From Actinomyces sp. HMSC035G02 (GTDB lineage Bacteria; Actinomycetota; Actinomycetes; Actinomycetales; Actinomycetaceae), in the NCBI GenBank assembly GCA_001838165.1, contig KV835854.1, positions 75,675 through 139,674 on the forward strand: DNA of 64,000 nucleotides, read 5' to 3'. A program made the position numbers and the translations under genes. The notes under the pieces are model-generated. The model saw nothing but the letters and a program-made list of their open reading frames with translations, was not told where the DNA came from and did not search any database. Within the stretch, counting starts at the first letter, position 1. Every line of letters starts with the position of its first letter. Shown one piece after another: positions 1-7,755 of the stretch.

Positions 1-71
1 AGAGCGGCGAAGGAATCGCGCTGGCCAGCGCGCTCGCGGCCGTCGACTCGATCGTGGAGGAACTGAAATGA
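1..71 (+). CDS. glpB: Anaerobic glycerol-3-phosphate dehydrogenase subunit B, C-terminal end only
   Basis: The frame that ends at the TGA at 69-71 reads SGEGIALASALAAVDSIVEELK. This resembles the glycine- and alanine-rich C-terminal FAD-binding end of GlpB-type flavoproteins. The stop overlaps the start codon of the next gene as ATGA, so the two are translationally coupled, as expected for glpB-glpC. Only about 22 residues are inside the window, so the assignment leans on the identity of glpC next door. Confidence 0.6.
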   Translation, partial: SGEGIALASALAAVDSIVEELK

Positions 72-1351
72 CCCTGGAAATGTCAACGTTGATGGGACCG
101 GGCGTGGAGGAAGAGGACGTCTTCGCCCTGAGTGGTGACGCCGCGCTGCGCGCGAGCCTCGACTCGTGCGTCAAGTGCACGATCTGCGAGACCCAGTGCC
201 CGGTCATGCGCGTCACCGACCTGTTCGCCGGCCCCAAGTACTCCGGTCCGCAGGCCGAGCGTTTCCGCAAGGAGGGGCAGATGGTAGACAAGTCCATCGA
301 CTACTGCTCCTCGTGCGGCACCTGCTCGCTCGTGTGCCCCCAGGGTGTGAAGGTCACCGAGATCATCCACCACCGCCGCACCGCCATGAAGGAGGCGCAC
401 GGCATTCCGCTGCGAGACCGCCTCATCGGCCGCACCTCCCTGATCGGCACCATGATGACCCCGGTCGCCCCTATCGCGAACTGGGCGCTCGACGTCAAGC
501 CCATTCGCCTGGCGATGGAGGCCGTTATCGGCGTGCACCGCTCGGCGCCCATGCCGCGCGCCTACGGACGCACCTTCGAGTCCTGGTTCAAGAAGCACAA
601 GCCGCTGCCGAACTCCGGCACGCGCGGCCAGGTGATCTTCTTCCACGGATGCGCCGGCCAGTACTTCGAGGTCGAGACCTCGATCCACTCGGTCATGGTG
701 CTCGAGCACCTGGGCTACGAGGTCCTGGTTCCCAAGCACGGCTGCTGCGGCCTGGCCTTGCAGTCCAACGGCCTGTACGACGATGCGCGCAAGTACGTCT
801 CGAAGCTGACCAACGACCTGCGCAGCGTCAACCGTGACGCCCCGATCATCTCCGCGTCGGGCTCGTGCGGCGGCATGCTACGCCACGAGGCCCACGAGAT
901 CCTCGAGATGGACACCCCGGAGCTGCGCGACGTGGGTAGCCGCACGTGGGACATCAGCGAGTTCCTGCTGCACCTGTACGACAAGGGTGAACTGGACACG
1001 AACTTCCAGCGCATCGACGTCACCATCCCGTACCACGCGCCCTGCCAGGTCAAGTCCCAGGGGCTGGGCAAGCCTGCGATCGAGCTCATGAGCCTGATTC
1101 CCGGCGTGACCGTCAAGGACTCCGAGCAGCCCTGCTGCGGTATCGCGGGCACGTACGGCATGAAGAAGGAGAAGTACGCGATCGCCCAGGCCGTGGGCGC
1201 CCCCGTCTTCGACTTCATCAAGCAGGTCAACGCCGAGCTGGCCGCCTGCGACACGGAGACGTGCCGCTGGCAGCTGCGTACGGCCACGGGCGCGAACGTC
1301 GTCCACCCGATTTGGCTGATCCACAAGGCCTACGGCCTGCCCAACGGCTGA
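68..1351 (+). CDS. glpC: Anaerobic glycerol-3-phosphate dehydrogenase subunit C (iron-sulfur protein)
   Basis: Electron-transfer subunit that anchors the GlpAB catalytic dimer to the membrane and passes electrons from glycerol-3-phosphate to the quinone pool under anaerobiosis. The 427-residue protein has two ferredoxin-type clusters near the N-terminus (Cys 34/37/40/44 and 80/83/86/90) followed by two CCG domains, seen as HGCCGLALQS and PCCGIAGTYG, typical of the GlpC/heterodisulfide reductase D family. The ATG overlaps the stop of the preceding flavoprotein gene. A hairpin follows the stop, so glpC is probably the last gene of its operon. Confidence 0.9.
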   Translation: MTLEMSTLMGPGVEEEDVFALSGDAALRASLDSCVKCTICETQCPVMRVTDLFAGPKYSGPQAERFRKEGQMVDKSIDYCSSCGTCSLVCPQGVKVTEIIHHRRTAMKEAHGIPLRDRLIGRTSLIGTMMTPVAPIANWALDVKPIRLAMEAVIGVHRSAPMPRAYGRTFESWFKKHKPLPNSGTRGQVIFFHGCAGQYFEVETSIHSVMVLEHLGYEVLVPKHGCCGLALQSNGLYDDARKYVSKLTNDLRSVNRDAPIISASGSCGGMLRHEAHEILEMDTPELRDVGSRTWDISEFLLHLYDKGELDTNFQRIDVTIPYHAPCQVKSQGLGKPAIELMSLIPGVTVKDSEQPCCGIAGTYGMKKEKYAIAQAVGAPVFDFIKQVNAELAACDTETCRWQLRTATGANVVHPIWLIHKAYGLPNG

Positions 1352-1363
1352 GATATCAGCGAG

Positions 1364-1401
1364 TATCCCCGGGCGCGCACGACGGTGCGTACCTGGGGAT
1401 A
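1364..1401 (+). terminator. Hairpin terminator after glpC
   Basis: The arms TATCCCC (1364-1370) and GGGGATA (1395-1401) enclose a second stem, GCGCAC/GTGCGT, with a GACG loop. The downstream sequence is only moderately U-rich. It lies 13 bp after the glpC stop and just before the SDR start, so it may also affect access to that gene. Confidence 0.5.
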
Positions 1402-1414
1402 TTACTGTTGCCCT

Positions 1415-2170
1415 ATGAGCACTTCTCGTCGCGTCGTCGTCACTGGAGCATCCACCGGAATCGGTCAGGCTACCGCCCGCCTGTTGGCGAAGCGGGGGTG
1501 GAGGGTCGTCGCCGTGGCCAGGCGCCGTGAGCGCCTCGAGGCCCTCGCCGCCGAGATTGGCTGCGAATACTGGGCAGCCGACCTCACCGATGAGGCGCAG
1601 GTGGAGGAGATGGCCGCGCACATCCTGGAGGGTGGCCCCGTGGATGCGGTCGTCAACAACGCCGGCGGGGCCATCGGCGTGGATCGGGTTGCAGAGGGCG
1701 ATCCCGCCCGGTGGAGCGCGATGTTCGAGCGCAACGTGCTCACCGCCCTGCACTGTTCGCGCGCTTTCCTGCCGGGAATGCGCGAGCGCGGTGGAGACCT
1801 CGTCTTCCTCACCTCGACCGCCGCCCACGACACCTACCCGGGTGGCGGCGGGTACGTGGCCGCTAAGCACGCTGAGCGGATCATCGCGAACACGCTGCGC
1901 CAGGAGCTGGTGGGCGAACCCGTGCGCATCATCGAGATCGCGCCCGGCATGGTGCGCACCGAGGAGTTTTCCCTCAACCGGCTCGGCTCGAAGGCGGCCG
2001 CCGACCGCGTCTACGAGGGCGTCGCCGCCCCGCTCGTCGCCGAGGACGTCGCCGAGGCGATCGTGTGGACCCTGGAGCGCCCCTCGCACGTCAACATCGA
2101 CTCGATGACCCTGCGCCCCGTAGCTCAGGCGACGAACACCCTCGTGGCTCGGAATACCACCGCAGAGTAG
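1415..2170 (+). CDS. SDR family NAD(P)-dependent oxidoreductase
   Basis: Classical short-chain dehydrogenase of about 251 residues. The N-terminal Rossmann dinucleotide motif is GASTGIG, the NAG motif reads NNAGG, and the catalytic YxxxK is in YVAAKHAE. The substrate cannot be read from sequence; the type resembles YdfG-like serine/3-hydroxy acid dehydrogenases. I chose the ATG at 1415 rather than the GTG at 1385, because the extra residues do not belong to the fold and a TATTAC element (1400-1405) sits about 9 nt upstream, compatible with a leaderless or very short leader. It stands alone between two hairpins. Confidence 0.85.
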   Translation: MSTSRRVVVTGASTGIGQATARLLAKRGWRVVAVARRRERLEALAAEIGCEYWAADLTDEAQVEEMAAHILEGGPVDAVVNNAGGAIGVDRVAEGDPARWSAMFERNVLTALHCSRAFLPGMRERGGDLVFLTSTAAHDTYPGGGGYVAAKHAERIIANTLRQELVGEPVRIIEIAPGMVRTEEFSLNRLGSKAAADRVYEGVAAPLVAEDVAEAIVWTLERPSHVNIDSMTLRPVAQATNTLVARNTTAE

Positions 2171-2199
2171 CGCCGCCGCGCCGCTCGTATACACGGAAC

Positions 2200-2248
2200 G
2201 AGGCCGGGGCCGCACGCGCGATGGGGTGCGCGTCGCGGTCCCGGCCTC
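2200..2248. terminator. Bidirectional hairpin terminator between convergent genes
   Basis: GAGGCCGGGGCCGC (2200-2213) pairs with GCGGTCCCGGCCTC (2235-2248) with one G-U pair, and ACGCGC/GCGCGT continues the stem inside. It lies between the SDR gene (plus) and the lipoprotein gene (minus), whose 3' ends face each other. Confidence 0.65.
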
Positions 2249-2275
2249 GGGTCTGTGTGTCCGACGTGTATTGAT

Positions 2276-3384
2276 TTACTCAACCCATCCGATCACCTGG
2301 AATGCGCCCCATTGTTCTGCGGTCGGATCGGGCGTACGGTCGTTGGTACCATCGGCGTTGATGATGTGCATGGATCTGATGGGGAGCCAATCATTGCCGG
2401 TGGGATTCTTGAGGTACAGATCGAAGACGACTTGAGACCCGTAAGGGCTAGGGAACGGCCTGTACTCTCTGACGGTTTCTTCGATTTGCAGCTCTGGCTT
2501 GAAGATGACCTTCTCTCCGATGCGGTCTTCCTCGCGGCGAGGCTTGTTTTCGAGCGCGGTCGCCTGGAAAGCGACGAGTCCCTTTTCCCGGTGGAGTTGG
2601 TAGCAGATGTTGTCAACGGAGATTGTCTCGTTGGCCTTCCAGCAGAAGAGGTTGCCGTCGTTCGTATGTGTGTCGACATACTTCTTGTTCGTCGACAACT
2701 CGGTTCCCTTCAACAGATTGAAGTAGAGGTTCTTTTCGTCCTCCTGCCCGACAGTGCTGACGAGCTCGGGAGTTGTTTCTCCCGGCTTGAGTCGGTAGAT
2801 CATCGAGGTGTTGCCGTCTCGCGTGGTGTAGACGCGCTGTAGGTAGAAGTATCCGTCGGCTGAGAATGTTCCGTAGCCGTCGTTGACATCCCTGTCGTCG
2901 TCCGTCAGTGGGATCATCGCGCTGACATCCGTGAAGGTGCCCGTGGTATCGATGAAGCCCGTGTTGTATGACAGTCGTTCGTTGACAGGGTTCATTTTGC
3001 GTCTGGTCGCGTACGTGAAGTCTGGGGAGTAGCAGCTGTTATAGAAGCAGTGGTACTGAAACGGCTGTTCCGCCAGGTGTTCGACTGCGGGGAACGTGCG
3101 TGTCGCTACCGACTTGTAGGTGACTGGGTCAATTGCGCGCACGCGGTGCTGTCCGTCCAGCTCTTCTTCGATGATGATGCCGTGCATGGGCTTTCCCTCT
3201 AGCTCGGCGAAATTGCTGTCCGGTGTGGGTGAATTGGAGGGTTCTGGTGCTGGAGCTGTGCTCGTCGCGGTGTCGGGGTGGAAGTTGGGGTCTCGCTCGG
3301 CTCGGGAGTGGAGGAGCCGCAGGCGCTGAGGGCGAGTGCGCAAGTTGCGGCAAGCGTGGTGATGGTCAGAGTCTTCGTAGACAT
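2276..3384 (-). pseudogene. Secreted lipoprotein of unknown function, interrupted by a one-base frameshift
   Basis: A start at 3384 has a good ribosome site (AAGAGG) and encodes a lipoprotein signal peptide, MSTKTLTITTLAATC..., with lipobox LSAC (Cys22), then a Ser/Thr/Pro linker. That frame soon runs out of sense. The mature domain (from about NSPTPDSNFAELEGK to the end, GWVE) continues in another frame that lacks any signal peptide. Adding one base in either of two four-G tracts (3275-3278, 3287-3290, plus strand) joins both parts in the linker. The mature part, about 330 residues with several Cys, Tyr and Asp residues, matches no family I recognise. It could be a real pseudogene, a phase-variable gene or a sequence error. 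Confidence 0.6.
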
Positions 3385-3584
3385 GGGACACCTCTTCACT
3401 GGGATCGTCGGGAGGCGAACGTTGCGGAATAGATGTGAGGTGGCGCATCGCGCAAGCCAAATCAAGTGATGTGTAACACATTAGATTTCATAGTGTTTTC
3501 ACAGTATCGCCATAACGTCCGCAAAAGTGTCGTCCCTAATCTGCGAAGCAATGATGCACACATCAGCAGAAAGGAGCGTCCCCC

Positions 3585-4280
3585 ATGGCGGACGACAACA
3601 AGAACCTGTCAGGTGACACCGAGCGCACCTCGATCCTGCCCCAGTCGGAGGCGCAGGCCGCGGAGCAGACCGAGGTCCTGCCCACGCACGTGGCGCAGGC
3701 GGAAACGGCGCAGATGCCTCCCGTTACTCAGCAGGAAACCAGCAATGCGTTTGCTGGCACGCCCCTGGAGTCTGTCGCGGGGGCTTCTGCCGACAATCAG
3801 GCGGGTGACGAGGCCGTGGCGGCTAGCGACGCGACAGCCGAGCCTGCACCGAAGAAGACCTCGTGGGGTAAGCGCGCGGCCATCGCCGGTGCCGCAGCTG
3901 CGGTGCTGTCCGTCGGCTTTGGCGCGGGCATGATCACGCATGCAGCCGTCATGGGCGATGGTCAGGACTTCTATGAGCAGGGCTACGAGGACGGTGTCAG
4001 CGACCAGGGCTACGGCGACGAGGACGAGGATTTCGGCCCCGGCAATGGTCAGCAAGGTCCGGGTAACGGCCAGCAGCAGGGCCCCGGTGGCCAGCAGGGG
4101 CCTGGCGGCCAGCAAGGTCCGGGCAACGGCCAGCAGCAGGGGCCTGGCGGTGAGCAGGGCGATACCGGCAGCACCCGCCCGGGACCTCCCCCGGAGGGAG
4201 GTCGAGGCCCCGGCAGCAAGTCTGGAAGCCAGGGTAGTGCGGACACCTCCACCGAGAGCGAAGGAACGACCGCCAGCTGA
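3585..4280 (+). CDS. Single-pass membrane protein with extracellular Gly/Pro/Gln repeat tail
   Basis: 231 residues. The N-terminal half is acidic and Glu/Ala/Thr-rich, probably cytoplasmic. A membrane segment follows (about 98-120, KRAAIAGAAAAVLSVGFGAG), then a short Tyr/Asp/Glu-rich stretch (QGYEDGVSDQGYGDEDED) and a low-complexity tail of GPGNGQQ/GPGGQQ units, ending in Ser/Thr. A strong Shine-Dalgarno (AAAGGAG) precedes the ATG. No enzymatic domain is visible, and I do not recognise a named family. It is divergent from the broken lipoprotein gene and is closed by its own terminator. Confidence 0.75.
   Translation: MADDNKNLSGDTERTSILPQSEAQAAEQTEVLPTHVAQAETAQMPPVTQQETSNAFAGTPLESVAGASADNQAGDEAVAASDATAEPAPKKTSWGKRAAIAGAAAAVLSVGFGAGMITHAAVMGDGQDFYEQGYEDGVSDQGYGDEDEDFGPGNGQQGPGNGQQQGPGGQQGPGGQQGPGNGQQQGPGGEQGDTGSTRPGPPPEGGRGPGSKSGSQGSADTSTESEGTTAS
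4035..4160 (+). repeat. In-gene tandem repeat encoding GPGNGQQ / GPGGQQ units
   Basis: About six imperfect 18-24 bp units encode alternations of GPG, N/G-G and Q2-3. Neighbouring units share long identical stretches, so unit number could vary between strains by slippage. Confidence 0.7.
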
Positions 4281-4288
4281 GCGATGAG

Positions 4289-4323
4289 GGCGCGCGAGAC
4301 GACATCCGTCTCGCGCGCCTTTT
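4289..4323 (+). terminator. Rho-independent terminator
   Basis: Perfect 13-bp stem GGCGCGCGAGACG / CGTCTCGCGCGCC with an ACATC loop, followed directly by TTTT. It ends the Gly/Pro/Gln-repeat gene and overlaps the stop codon of the convergent exporter gene by two bases. Confidence 0.9.
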
Positions 4324-5122
4324 ATGCGAGTGTGGCCGCCAGGGTCGAGACTGCCACGCACACGAGGAGCGCTGCAAAGACCAGGCCGAGCACGCGGTTC
4401 GAGACTCTCTTGGTGAGCCTGGCCCCCACGATGCCGCCTCCCATCGACGCCGCGGTGAAGAGCGCGACCATGACCCCGGCCTCGGCGGTGATCGTCAGCG
4501 TGCCCGCGAGAGTGCGCGAGGCCAGCCCGAAGGCGGCGGTGATGACCATGACCAGCAGGGACGTCGCGGATGCCCGCTTCATCGGGTATCGCAGCGCCAG
4601 GTGCAGCGCGGGCACGATCGCGAACCCGCCGCCGACGCCGAAGAATCCCGTGAGGAAACCAGTCAGCGTCGCCAGAGCGACGACCCGGCACACGGTCGCG
4701 AGTGTCCAGGCCCCCTGAACGTCGGAGGTATCCCCGGCCTCGTTAGATGAGGATGCGGCAGATGGGCGCAGCTGGGAGCGCACCATGAAGACCGCGACCG
4801 CTCCCAGGAGAGCGCAGAAGGAGAGCATGAGGGCACGCGCCGAGACGAGCGGGCCGAGCGCCGATCCCGCCCACGTACCCACGAGGCCCGCGAGCGCAAA
4901 GACCGTTCCCTCGCGCCACGCGACGTTCCCGCCGCGAGCGCGCGTCGCCAGCGAGACGGCGGCCGTCAGCCCCACGATGATGAGAGAGAGTCCTGTTGCC
5001 TGGTGGGGATCCTGCCCAAGAATGTAGACGAGGATCGGCACCGATAAGATGCCGCCTCCCGCGCCGAGCGAGCCGACGACAATGCCGACGAATGCGCCGA
5101 TGAGGAGCGCTTCAACAATCAT
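4322..5122 (-). CDS. TauE/SafE family sulfite/organosulfonate exporter
   Basis: 266-residue polytopic membrane protein made of two homologous halves. Each half opens with a Gly-rich helix hairpin (VGSLGAGGGILSVPIL and TGFFGVGGGFAIVPAL), the hallmark of the TauE/SafE (DUF81) family. It starts 3 bp after the sulfatase-maturase gene ends, so it is the last gene of that operon. The context suggests export of sulfate or sulfite released by the sulfatase. The transported ion is inferred from family and neighbours. Confidence 0.85.
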   Translation of the reverse strand: MIVEALLIGAFVGIVVGSLGAGGGILSVPILVYILGQDPHQATGLSLIIVGLTAAVSLATRARGGNVAWREGTVFALAGLVGTWAGSALGPLVSARALMLSFCALLGAVAVFMVRSQLRPSAASSSNEAGDTSDVQGAWTLATVCRVVALATLTGFLTGFFGVGGGFAIVPALHLALRYPMKRASATSLLVMVITAAFGLASRTLAGTLTITAEAGVMVALFTAASMGGGIVGARLTKRVSNRVLGLVFAALLVCVAVSTLAATLA

Positions 5123-5125
5123 TGG

Positions 5126-6385
5126 TCATGTCCGAATAGGTGTGGTGAGGGATAGTCCGAGAGAGGTAGAGACCGCGGGGTCCATAATGTCCGAGGCCGG
5201 CCTGCCCGCCGCGATCAGCATGCCCATCGCGCGCAGGGCAGGGGTGGCGTGTTCGTAAAACGCCCGGTACCCCTCGCACAGGTAGTTATGCGAGGACTCG
5301 CCGCGGCGCACGAAACGGTCTTTCGGGCAGCCGCCCCAGCACAGCCGCAGGTGTGGGCACGCGCGGCACTCGTCGTCCAGGTCGGGCTTGAGGCGAGCGA
5401 AGTCACGCATTTTATCCGAGGCCGCCAGCTGCGTGAAGGACGAGGAGTTGATCGAGCCGACCAACCAATCCGGCTCCACCCAGTGATCGCAGGCGTACAC
5501 GTCCCCGTTGAATTCCATCGCCATGTTCGCCCCGCACTGGGGCGCATGCACGCACACTGTGGCCGAGCCAAACATGGCCGACAGGGTCGAATCCACGTCC
5601 TGGATGAAGACCTCGCCCACGTCGGCGGCCAGCCACTGGTCGAACACCTCGCACAGGAAACGCCCGTAGGAAGCCGGGGATGTGGAACGGCTGGTGACGC
5701 AGTCCCCGTCCTGGCGGTACAGGAGCGCCGAGGTCCCGGAGCGCCAGCCGCGCTCGGCCTGGGCCAGGTCGGCTGCGCGCACGCGCTCGACGATGGGGAT
5801 GAACTGCAGGTAGCGAGCCCCCAGGTCGTCGCGGAAGTAGCGGTACACCCGCTCCCCGTGCTCCTCGTTCGCGGCGTTGACCGTGCACAGAATGTTCGTC
5901 TCCACGCCCGCGCGGGCGAGGGCCTCCCAGCCGCGCACAACCATCGCGTGTGTGCCCCGCCCGCCACGGTTGAGCCGGTAGGCGTCGTGGAGGGGAGCGG
6001 GCCCGTCGATGGACACGCCCACGAGGAAGTTGTGGTCCGCGAAAAAGCGGGCCCACTCGTCGGTCACCAGCGTGCCATTGGTCTGTAGCGCGTGACGCAC
6101 GCGCTGGGTGGGCCGGCGGTAGCGGTCGCACAGCTCGATGAGGCGCTCAAAAAAAGGCAGGCCGCGCAGGGTCGGCTCCCCGCCCTGCCACAGCATCGTG
6201 ACCTCGCCATCGGGGCTCGACTCCAGGAACGCCTCGACGTAGCGTTCCAAGGTCTGCTCGGACATGGTCTGTGCGGCAGCGTCGTAGAGCAGTTCCTTGG
6301 ACAGGAAAAAGCAATACTGGCAGTCCAGGTTGCACGCGGCCCCCGTCGGTTTGGTGACGACGGAGAATGGGATTGAGCGCGTCAC
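5126..6385 (-). CDS. Anaerobic sulfatase-maturating enzyme (radical SAM, SPASM domain)
   Basis: Converts the active-site Cys or Ser of sulfatases to formylglycine without oxygen, using S-adenosylmethionine radical chemistry. The 419-residue protein has the radical-SAM cluster motif C18-x3-C22-x2-C25 (CNLDCQYC) and the GGEP-type motif WQGGEPTLRG. The Cys-rich C-terminal SPASM region (CGANMAMEFNGDVYACDHW, then CRACPHLRLCWGGCPKDR) holds auxiliary 4Fe-4S clusters. The start overlaps the ROK gene stop by 4 nt. Its likely client is the CTPAR-type sulfatase at 7756-9276. Confidence 0.92.
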   Translation of the reverse strand: MTRSIPFSVVTKPTGAACNLDCQYCFFLSKELLYDAAAQTMSEQTLERYVEAFLESSPDGEVTMLWQGGEPTLRGLPFFERLIELCDRYRRPTQRVRHALQTNGTLVTDEWARFFADHNFLVGVSIDGPAPLHDAYRLNRGGRGTHAMVVRGWEALARAGVETNILCTVNAANEEHGERVYRYFRDDLGARYLQFIPIVERVRAADLAQAERGWRSGTSALLYRQDGDCVTSRSTSPASYGRFLCEVFDQWLAADVGEVFIQDVDSTLSAMFGSATVCVHAPQCGANMAMEFNGDVYACDHWVEPDWLVGSINSSSFTQLAASDKMRDFARLKPDLDDECRACPHLRLCWGGCPKDRFVRRGESSHNYLCEGYRAFYEHATPALRAMGMLIAAGRPASDIMDPAVSTSLGLSLTTPIRT

Positions 6386-7599
6386 GGCCTGCCCCCGCGA
6401 TCGGTGCGCGCCTCCATCGACGAGGCCGGCCCCGCCTCCCGGGGTGAGCCTTCCTCGGGGTAGTGGGGAGACACGGCATCCTCGTCGGAGGGGTGCGCAG
6501 CAATGTGGGCGCTGGCCTGAGCGGCACCCAAAGGCCCCAGCGATGCCCCCACGACGTCAATGTCCCACTCCATGACAGGAATGAGCTCCCTATGCATGGC
6601 GGCCGCGATGTCGGATCGCAGGGAGGGAAACGCGTCGACGATTTCGCCGGCCACGATGATGGCCCGAGGGTTAATGAGGAGCGCGGCCGAACCCAAGACA
6701 TAGCCGACAGCCTGGGCAGCCTGCTCCAGGGCCTCGCGCGCACGCGTATCGCCGGACAATACGGCGCCTCGCAGCTGAGCGATATCGGCAACGCCCGCGC
6801 GCTCGCACAGCGCCGGGACGGATGCAAGTGTTTCGAGGCAACCACGCTTGCCGCAGGCGCAGGGTGACTCGTTGGCACCCACCGTCATGTGCCCCAGTTC
6901 CCCGGCAAGACCGCCCGCCCCGCCAACGAGGCGGAAATCGGAGACGACGCAGCCGCCCACGCCCCCCGACAGGCGCAGATAGATGAATGAGGACATATCC
7001 GCGCCCGCGCCCCACAGGGCCTCCGCGAGCGCCGCCATGCGCACGGTGTTGTCGACGATCGGGAGAGGAGCCCACCAGCGACGCGTGAGCTCGCTGAGCT
7101 CCTCCATGGTCGGGTACGCGTCCGAGGAGAGCCTGGCGTTACGCCCCATCGGAATGGGAACACCCACGCCCACTGCGCGCACCGTCGAAGTGTTGATTCC
7201 TTGACGGGCCGCGCTCGCGGCCAGAGCCTCGCAGGTTTGCTCGAGAGAGAGCTGGAGGGAGGGAGAGGCGGGGGAGACGATATGAACGGCGGCCAGGACG
7301 GTCCCGGCGCGTGAGAGCATGACGCCCGCGCACGACGTACGCGTGACGTTCAGGCCGACGCAGTGTGCCGCTGATGAGTTGAGTGTGAGGAGCTGGGTGG
7401 GCCGGCCTCGTCCGGGGGCGTTCGTGCGCACGGGCGTCACCGATCCCTCGTCGAGGAGGGTGGTGAGCGCGCGCCCCAGGTTCGTGCGTGAGGTGTCGAG
7501 GGCCTCGCACAGCTGGGAGCGCGTTGCGGGGGCTTTGGCCAGGTGGGCGACGATGCGGTCTTCGAGGGTGGGTAGTGGTCTGCGTGTGGGGTAGTGCAT
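6382..7599 (-). CDS. ROK family transcriptional regulator
   Basis: Sugar-responsive regulator of the NagC/XylR type. An N-terminal winged helix-turn-helix (about residues 10-60, RSQLCEALDTSRTNLGRALT) is joined to a ROK sugar-kinase-like domain with the zinc motif GHMTV...CACGKRGCLE. I chose the ATG at 7599 because AAGGAGAGG lies just upstream; the GTG at 7680 has no ribosome site. It lies between the sulfatase and its maturase genes, so it probably controls the desulfation operon in response to a sugar. The effector is unknown. Confidence 0.88.
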   Translation of the reverse strand: MHYPTRRPLPTLEDRIVAHLAKAPATRSQLCEALDTSRTNLGRALTTLLDEGSVTPVRTNAPGRGRPTQLLTLNSSAAHCVGLNVTRTSCAGVMLSRAGTVLAAVHIVSPASPSLQLSLEQTCEALAASAARQGINTSTVRAVGVGVPIPMGRNARLSSDAYPTMEELSELTRRWWAPLPIVDNTVRMAALAEALWGAGADMSSFIYLRLSGGVGGCVVSDFRLVGGAGGLAGELGHMTVGANESPCACGKRGCLETLASVPALCERAGVADIAQLRGAVLSGDTRAREALEQAAQAVGYVLGSAALLINPRAIIVAGEIVDAFPSLRSDIAAAMHRELIPVMEWDIDVVGASLGPLGAAQASAHIAAHPSDEDAVSPHYPEEGSPREAGPASSMEARTDRGGRP

Positions 7600-7708
7600 G
7601 CCTCTCCTTCCCGGCGCTTCGTCGTTGGTGTCCGCTCGGGGCGCTTCGGCCTCGTTGACAGTTTCTATGATACGCGTCACTGTGTGGGGTGTGCAGGGCG
7701 CGCGTTGG

Positions 7709-7748
7709 CCTCGGCGGCGGGATCATGCGTGTCCTCCCGCCGCCGAGG
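7709..7748 (-). terminator. Hairpin between sulfatase and ROK genes
   Basis: Perfect 14-bp inverted repeat CCTCGGCGGCGGGA / TCCCGCCGCCGAGG directly after the sulfatase stop on the minus strand. No U-run follows, so it may be a partial terminator or a mRNA 3' stabiliser that sets different levels for sulfatase and downstream genes. Confidence 0.55.
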
Positions 7749-7755
7749 CAGTGGG

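Noticed and set aside
3470..3480. Short palindrome TGTGTAACACA in the divergent spacer before the lipoprotein gene
   Set aside because: Too short to separate from chance, and it does not match the CRP/FNR spacing TGTGA-N6-TCACA.
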